Source of the DNA: JAXDLH01 sp034666705
GTDB lineage: Bacteria > Chloroflexota > UBA6077 > SHYK01
DNA length: 9,749 nt
Direction: 5' to 3'
Assembly (NCBI GenBank): GCA_034666705.1
Contig: JAXDLH010000342.1
Span: forward strand, 1-9,749
The stretch's first letter is position 1. Each line of letters begins with the position of its first letter. The notes under the pieces are model-generated. The model had not been told where the DNA came from. It did no database searches and saw nothing but the letters and a program-made list of their open reading frames with translations. This document shows, in pieces, positions 6,520-9,749 of this stretch. Both the position numbers and the translations under genes were made by a program.

Positions 6520-6957
6520 TCAGCGCACGGCGCGCGGCTCGTCGTCCGGCACGAGGAAAAAACTGCCCCCGTCGAGCGGGCTGAGGGCGCGGAAGTGGCG
6601 GTAGTCAAACGTCATGATACGTCGCGTGTGCCACCGATGGGCGATCAGCACGACCGAGAGATCGGCGAGCCCGACGGACAGATCCGCGTATTGCGCCTCA
6701 TAGCGCACGACGACCGCGTATTCTGCAGCGTCCAGACACGCAACCTCGAAGCTTCCGCTGGCGATGTCCGCAAGAAATGCCGTTTGCGCTGCTCGGCCAA
6801 GCCGCTGACCGAGCAGGTAGTCGACTTCGGCGGTCACTGGGGCTGGCACGACCAGGGCGCCAGGCTCCCGCTCCAGCGCCTCGCGAACCATCGACTGCCG
6901 GGGGTCGCGCCGGTCTGCCAGACAGACGAGTGGCGCGGTGTCGAGGACGAGTGTCAC
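6520..6957 (-). CDS. PIN-domain ribonuclease, VapC-like toxin
   Basis: A 145-residue PIN-domain protein, the toxin half of a type II toxin-antitoxin pair; such toxins cut RNA (often tRNA or rRNA) using metal ions held by conserved acidic residues. Visible acids are Asp6 in VLDTAPLV, Glu44 in VTAEVDYLL, Asp99 in GLADLSVVLIAHR (with Asp92 nearby) and Asp118 in IMTFDYRHF. Length and motif order match the family, so the nuclease looks intact. The GTG start at 6957 overlaps the antitoxin stop as GTGA, so translation is probably coupled; no strong ribosome binding site is seen, only AAGG about 10 nt upstream. The RNA target cannot be predicted. Confidence 0.87.
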   Translation of the reverse strand: MTLVLDTAPLVCLADRRDPRQSMVREALEREPGALVVPAPVTAEVDYLLGQRLGRAAQTAFLADIASGSFEVACLDAAEYAVVVRYEAQYADLSVGLADLSVVLIAHRWHTRRIMTFDYRHFRALSPLDGGSFFLVPDDEPRAVR

Positions 6958-7181
6958 GCACCGAAGCCTTGCAGCAGCTCCTCATCAGGAATGTCGGCGA
7001 TCGAGCCTCCTGGCCCCTCGCCAATACCAGCCATTGCGAAATCCCGCTCCCGCCCCGCGCGCGCGGCATACGCCATGATGGCCTCACGAAGCACGTCGGA
7101 CTGGGATCGTCCTTCACGCTCGGCGAGCCACCGGAGCCGCTCCAGATGTTCCGGGTCGAGATATACGCTCGTCTTTTTCAT
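6954..7181 (-). CDS. Ribbon-helix-helix (CopG-type) antitoxin
   Basis: A 75-residue DNA-binding antitoxin for the PIN toxin encoded directly after it. The N-terminal MKKTSVYLDPEHLERLRWLAEREGRSQSDVLREAIMAYA forms the ribbon (residues 3-8) followed by two helices of a ribbon-helix-helix dimerisation and DNA-binding fold. The acidic tail (IADIPDEELLQGFGA, 61-75) is the kind of segment that wraps the toxin. I choose ATG 7181 because homology begins exactly there; the frame stays open to 7319 but that extension runs into the ispG 3' end. No ribosome binding site lies before the ATG, while a -10-like TACCCT ends 6 nt upstream, suggesting a leaderless mRNA. The pair probably represses its own promoter. 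Confidence 0.87.
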   Translation of the reverse strand: MKKTSVYLDPEHLERLRWLAEREGRSQSDVLREAIMAYAARAGRERDFAMAGIGEGPGGSIADIPDEELLQGFGA

Positions 7182-7185
7182 GTAC

Positions 7186-7220
7186 GTAGGGTACCAGGTA
7201 GGGCAACCTCTATGCAAGGG
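7186..7220 (-). promoter_or_regulatory. Candidate leaderless promoter and operator repeats for the toxin-antitoxin pair
   Basis: On the minus strand, TACCCT (7193-7188) ends 6 nt before the antitoxin ATG, the right distance for transcription to begin at the start codon. A weak -35-like TTGCAT lies 18 nt further up. The hexamer CCCTAC appears twice on this strand (7203-7198 and 7191-7186) with a 12-bp period overlapping the -10, which would suit binding of ribbon-helix-helix dimers for self-repression. The motifs are seen; the role is inferred. Confidence 0.4.
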
Positions 7221-7264
7221 ACAATCGAGATGCGCCTCAAAGACCTGGAATGACGGGGGCGGGC

Positions 7265-8377
7265 TTAAACGACCGAGAGATGGCCCGGGCGGGCAGCGTC
7301 CTCGCCGGATGGCTCCCATTCCGCGATCTCTTCGAGGAGCGCCGCGATCACCTCATTCTCCGGGACGCGTCGCTCGGGCTTCCCCTTGATGTAAATCATG
7401 CCCACACCCCGACCACCCACGACGGCGATGTCGGCGTCGGCCGCCTCACCGGGACCGTTGACAGCGCAGCCCATAACGGCGACCTTCACCGGCTTATCGA
7501 TCCCCTTCAGCGCCTCCGAAACCTGCAAGCCGAGCGTGGGCAAGTCGACTTGCGCGCGTCCGCAGGAGGGACATGAGGTGAGCAGGGGACCCTTGCTGCG
7601 AATCTCGAGCGCCTTGAGGATCTCGAAGCCGGCCGTCACCTCGTCGGTCTTGTCCGCCGTGGTGAGCGAGACGCGGATCGTGTCGCCAATTCCCTGAGCA
7701 AGCAGGCTGCCGATGCCGAGCGCCGACTTGATGTAAGCGGGCATCCCTGGCCCAGCCTCGGTCACGCCGAGGTGCAGCGGGTAGCTGATGCGCTGCGAGA
7801 GCAACCGGTACGCCTCGACCATTCGTGGCACGTCGCTGAACTTCACGGACACGACGATGTCGTCGAAGCCCATGTCCTCCAACAGGTGGACGTGGCTCTC
7901 AGCAGATTCGCATGCCGCCTCTGGCGTTGGGTAGCCGTACTTATCCAGCAGCTTTTGCTCGATCGAGCCCGCATTCACGCCGACTCGGATCGGAATTCCG
8001 CGATCCTTCGCGGCATCCACAGCGATCCGCACCGCCCGCATGCCATCCACGTTGATGATGTTGCCTGGGTTGATCCGGATCTTGTCCGCGCCCTTTTCGA
8101 TCGCCAGCAGCGCCATGCGATAGTCGAAGTGGATGTCGGCTACGAGCGGAAGCGTCGTCTCCTTCCGGATCTCGCCGAACCCCTCGCCGGATTCCTTGGT
8201 TGGCACTGCGATACGGAGGATCTCACAGCCAGCCTCTTCCAGCGCGTGCACCTGAGCCAGCGTCGTCTTGACGTCGCGCGTGTCGGTGCTGCACATCGAC
8301 TGCACGGCAACCGGAGCGCCGCCACCAACGGCCACGTTCCCAATCATCACCTGCTTGGTTGACTTTCGCTCGGTCAC
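7265..8377 (-). CDS. ispG: 4-hydroxy-3-methylbut-2-enyl diphosphate synthase (IspG/GcpE)
   Basis: The penultimate MEP-pathway enzyme, a cytoplasmic [4Fe-4S] protein that reductively converts methylerythritol cyclodiphosphate to HMBPP for isoprenoid synthesis. The 370 residues match the usual bacterial short form. The N-terminal barrel carries VQSMCSTDT (25-33), EILRIAVPT (52-60), LVADIHFDYRMAL (78-90), KIRINPGN (99-106), RVGVNAGSIE (131-140) and LGVTEAGP (203-210). The C-terminal iron-sulfur domain carries Cys269 and Cys272 (SCPSC), Cys304 (MGCAVNGPGE) and Glu311, the expected cluster ligands. The GTG start at 8377 has GGAGGAG 5 nt upstream, inside the end of ispH, and overlaps the ispH stop as GTGA; a longer open frame to 8638 lies within ispH and is not used. 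No terminator hairpin follows, so read-through into the toxin-antitoxin genes 83 nt downstream is possible. Confidence 0.96.
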   Translation of the reverse strand: MTERKSTKQVMIGNVAVGGGAPVAVQSMCSTDTRDVKTTLAQVHALEEAGCEILRIAVPTKESGEGFGEIRKETTLPLVADIHFDYRMALLAIEKGADKIRINPGNIINVDGMRAVRIAVDAAKDRGIPIRVGVNAGSIEQKLLDKYGYPTPEAACESAESHVHLLEDMGFDDIVVSVKFSDVPRMVEAYRLLSQRISYPLHLGVTEAGPGMPAYIKSALGIGSLLAQGIGDTIRVSLTTADKTDEVTAGFEILKALEIRSKGPLLTSCPSCGRAQVDLPTLGLQVSEALKGIDKPVKVAVMGCAVNGPGEAADADIAVVGGRGVGMIYIKGKPERRVPENEVIAALLEEIAEWEPSGEDAARPGHLSVV

Positions 8378-9261
8378 GTTCGCTCCTCCACTGGGCGCCG
8401 CGCTTCGGCATCGAGTGCCTCGCCAATACCCGCGATCCGCGCCATTACGTCCTGCACGTCCTGCTCGCGCGTCGAGGCGCCGGCCGTAATCCCGACAATA
8501 GAGTCGGCACTGAACCATGCTGGGTCCACTTCGTCTACGGCTTCGACGAGATAGCTCGGCACGTGCAGGCTGCAGACCTCGACGAGGCGGTGGGTATTCG
8601 CGCTCTTCTTGCCGCCGACGACGACCACGACCGTGCACTCGGCGGCGAGCACCTCGGCCTCATCCTGCGCCATCTTCGTCCAGGCGCACACCTGCCCCTG
8701 ATTCTCGAAGACGTCTGTCTTGGTCTTGAGCACCTCGACGATGCGCTCATACTCAGAGAGGAGCGCCGTCGTCTGCGCGAGTGCCGCAATTCGCTCGTAG
8801 TGTGGGAGCGCCCGGGCCTCCTCAATGTCCTCGATGATCATCCCATGTTGCGTGTAGGCCACCGTCGCCTTTGCTTCGGGGTGATTGCGGTGCCCGTACA
8901 GGATGATCTGGTACCCATTGTCCTCGAGCGCTTTGGCCTTCTGCTGCACGACGCGCACGATGCCGCAGGTGGCGTCGACCACGTTCAAACCCATCGCCTG
9001 CGCGCGCTCGAACGTGAGTGGGCCCTCACCATGCGCGCGCATGATGAGCGTGCCCGGCTGGGCCGTGGTCTCACCCTCCGCGACGCGCAGCACCTGTACG
9101 CCACGATCCTCGAGCTCTCGCATCGCCGGGTCGTTGTTGATCAGTTCACCAGAGACGAATACTGGCCCGTCGCTGTTGGCGCGGGTGCGCCCTGCGATGG
9201 TCCACGCCCGCTTCACGCCACCGCAGAACCCGCTGAAGCGCGGCGCACGTCGAATTTGCAT
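8374..9261 (-). CDS. ispH: 4-hydroxy-3-methylbut-2-enyl diphosphate reductase (IspH/LytB), divergent
   Basis: The last MEP-pathway enzyme, a [4Fe-4S] reductase turning HMBPP into IPP and DMAPP; it acts directly after IspG, its operon partner. The 295-residue length is typical. Cluster cysteines are Cys13 (GFCGGVKRA), Cys99 (DATCG) and Cys192 (VCAWT). Other active-site residues visible are His77 (RAHG), His127 and Glu129 (NHPE), Thr164-Thr165 (AQTT), Ser220 and Asn222 (KKSAN) and Ser263 (TAGAS). Departures from the well-known enzymes: the substrate-binding His (His41 in E. coli) aligns with Asn42 in GELINNDP, the Pro after the second cluster Cys is Gly100, and the usual segment after the third Cys is WTKMAQDE. 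ATG 9261 is preceded by GAGGA with 6 nt spacing and by homology starting at MQI; the frame stays open to 9450 but that part is unlike IspH. Confidence 0.93.
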   Translation of the reverse strand: MQIRRAPRFSGFCGGVKRAWTIAGRTRANSDGPVFVSGELINNDPAMRELEDRGVQVLRVAEGETTAQPGTLIMRAHGEGPLTFERAQAMGLNVVDATCGIVRVVQQKAKALEDNGYQIILYGHRNHPEAKATVAYTQHGMIIEDIEEARALPHYERIAALAQTTALLSEYERIVEVLKTKTDVFENQGQVCAWTKMAQDEAEVLAAECTVVVVVGGKKSANTHRLVEVCSLHVPSYLVEAVDEVDPAWFSADSIVGITAGASTREQDVQDVMARIAGIGEALDAEARRPVEERT

Positions 9262-9307
9262 GTGATGTCCTCGTGTTCGCTGGCCATGGCCGGACCACGA
9301 CTCTGCT

Positions 9308-9313
9308 ATTGTA
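9308..9313 (-). promoter_or_regulatory. -10 element of the ispH-ispG promoter
   Basis: Reading the minus strand, TACAAT matches the -10 consensus in five of six positions. It would start transcription near 9301, giving a 5' leader of about 40 nt that includes the GAGGA ribosome binding site. The region 16-18 nt upstream has no good -35 hexamer. Confidence 0.5.
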
Positions 9314-9372
9314 CTTGCGCTGCGAGGTTGGCACTGAGACGGAGCTGTGGAATAGATCACGCAACCGTTAAG

Positions 9373-9390
9373 GTCCGCATAGGTGCGGAT
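9373..9390. repeat. Small hairpin in the divergent intergenic region
   Basis: TCCGCA (9374-9379) pairs with TGCGGA (9384-9389) around TAGG, with one extra G-T pair outside. It is one of several weak dyads and repeats in the 266-nt gap between ispH and the gene at the right edge. The 8-mer GGGCAATC also occurs twice there (9432-9439 and 9445-9452, 13-nt period). No tRNA or riboswitch is recognisable in this gap. Confidence 0.35.
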
Positions 9391-9458
9391 GAGGGCGCGA
9401 TTCAGGTCTAGCAGGCTACCACCGGGCGGCTGGGCAATCGCCTCGGGCAATCAAGCGC

Positions 9459-9480
9459 CCGCAGCGGTTACACTCTGCGG
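9459..9480 (+). promoter_or_regulatory. Candidate promoter for the gene at the right edge
   Basis: The -10-like TACACT (9469-9474) lies in the loop of a 6-bp dyad, CCGCAG (9459-9464) and CTGCGG (9475-9480). No clear -35 lies at the correct distance, although the GGGCAATC direct repeat (9432-9452) occupies that area and could bind an activator or repressor. Transcription would start near 9481 and leave a leader of about 47 nt. This is inference from weak matches. Confidence 0.3.
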
Positions 9481-9527
9481 CGCATGCCGGCGGCCCCTCC
9501 ATCCCGCCGCGCAGAAGGAGACGCTCC

Positions 9528-9749
9528 GTGGCAATAGCATCCAACCAACCACAGACCACCACCCAGATCACCATTACGCAGACGGTGCTCCCGGCCGGCG
9601 ACGGATCGCACGGCACGCCAGACCCCGTGTTGAAGCGTGTCTTCACGTTCAAGCTGCCGCAGGGAGAGGCCGAGGTGACCCAGACGGACTACGGCCACCC
9701 CGGCCGCATGAATCCGTGCTACCCGCAGCGCATTCCCGGCCCGCTGCAG
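9528..9749 (+). CDS. Unrecognised protein, N-terminal part (leaves the window)
   Basis: An open frame of 74 codons with no stop before the right edge. The GTG start at 9528 follows a strong AAGGAG (9515-9520) by 7 nt, and a candidate promoter lies further upstream. The protein starts MAIASNQPQTTTQITITQTV, a polar Thr/Gln-rich stretch with no signal peptide or membrane segment, then continues with FTFKLPQGEAEV (39-50) and a Pro/Gly-containing part with one Cys (about 54-74). I do not recognise the family. Good start signals and third-position GC-richness like the neighbours support it as real. It is transcribed divergently from ispH-ispG and need not be functionally related. Confidence 0.65.
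   Translation, partial: MAIASNQPQTTTQITITQTVLPAGDGSHGTPDPVLKRVFTFKLPQGEAEVTQTDYGHPGRMNPCYPQRIPGPLQ

Noticed and set aside
5650..7389. A 579-codon plus-strand open frame opposite the ATPase, PIN toxin and antitoxin genes
   Set aside because: It lies antisense to three genes with clear family motifs, has no ribosome binding site or recognisable domain, and its length follows from the codon bias of the GC-rich opposite strand.
8378..8638. Longer N-terminus for IspG
   Set aside because: It would overlap ispH by 264 bp instead of 4; GTG 8377 has an excellent ribosome binding site and gives the normal family length.
8359..9411. A 350-codon plus-strand open frame opposite ispH
   Set aside because: Antisense shadow of a gene with all cluster cysteines; the translation resembles no protein family.
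9361..9420. Possible tRNA-like segment with a small hairpin and GATTCAGGTC
   Set aside because: No cloverleaf, acceptor stem or complete T-arm can be drawn.
9262..9450. Longer N-terminus for IspH
   Set aside because: The added residues do not resemble IspH, and the extension covers the promoter and the ribosome binding site in front of ATG 9261.

Overview
The window is a dense, GC-rich bacterial chromosomal segment with ten complete protein genes and one cut off at the right edge. There are no rRNA or tRNA genes, CRISPR arrays or insertion sequences that I can see. Starts are a mix of ATG and GTG, usually behind a clear purine-rich ribosome binding site. The gene mix (non-mevalonate isoprenoid genes, an amicyanin-like cupredoxin, a PQQ-type sugar dehydrogenase lipoprotein, a DUF815 ATPase, a barrel-only pyruvate kinase) fits a GC-rich environmental bacterium. 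My best guess is a member of the Chloroflexota (Thermomicrobia-like), with Actinobacteria as the alternative; this is inference from gene style only.

Left half, plus strand. A short pyruvate kinase lacking the C-terminal regulatory domain (129-1142) is followed by an ACMSD-type amidohydrolase (1236-2447), with a hairpin/promoter-like segment between them. Next come a secreted amicyanin-like cupredoxin (2575-3069), a strong terminator-like hairpin (3097-3131), a lipoprotein of the glucose/sorbosone dehydrogenase family (3296-4552) and, 14 nt later, a 2H phosphoesterase (4567-5136). The cupredoxin could accept electrons from the dehydrogenase, both being exported, but this is only an inference from proximity.

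Right half, minus strand. Reading leftwards from about 9310: ispH (9261-8374) and ispG (8377-7265) share a 4-nt GTGA stop/start overlap and encode the last two iron-sulfur steps of the MEP pathway. After an 83-nt gap comes a ribbon-helix-helix antitoxin (7181-6954) with a second GTGA overlap into a PIN-domain toxin (6957-6520). After 24 nt follows a DUF815 AAA+ ATPase (6495-5038). The ATPase gene runs 99 bp into the 3' end of the convergent 2H phosphoesterase gene.

Right edge. A divergent intergenic region (9262-9527) carries a minus-strand -10 element for ispH and a plus-strand GTG-initiated gene (from 9528) that leaves the window; its product is not recognisable.

Most of the window is ordinary metabolism. 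The points most worth checking are the IspH with an Asn at a normally conserved active-site His, the barrel-only pyruvate kinase with motif changes, the antitoxin gene with no ribosome binding site and a -10-like element placed for leaderless transcription, the convergent overlap, and perfect dyads upstream of the pyruvate kinase and the cupredoxin.
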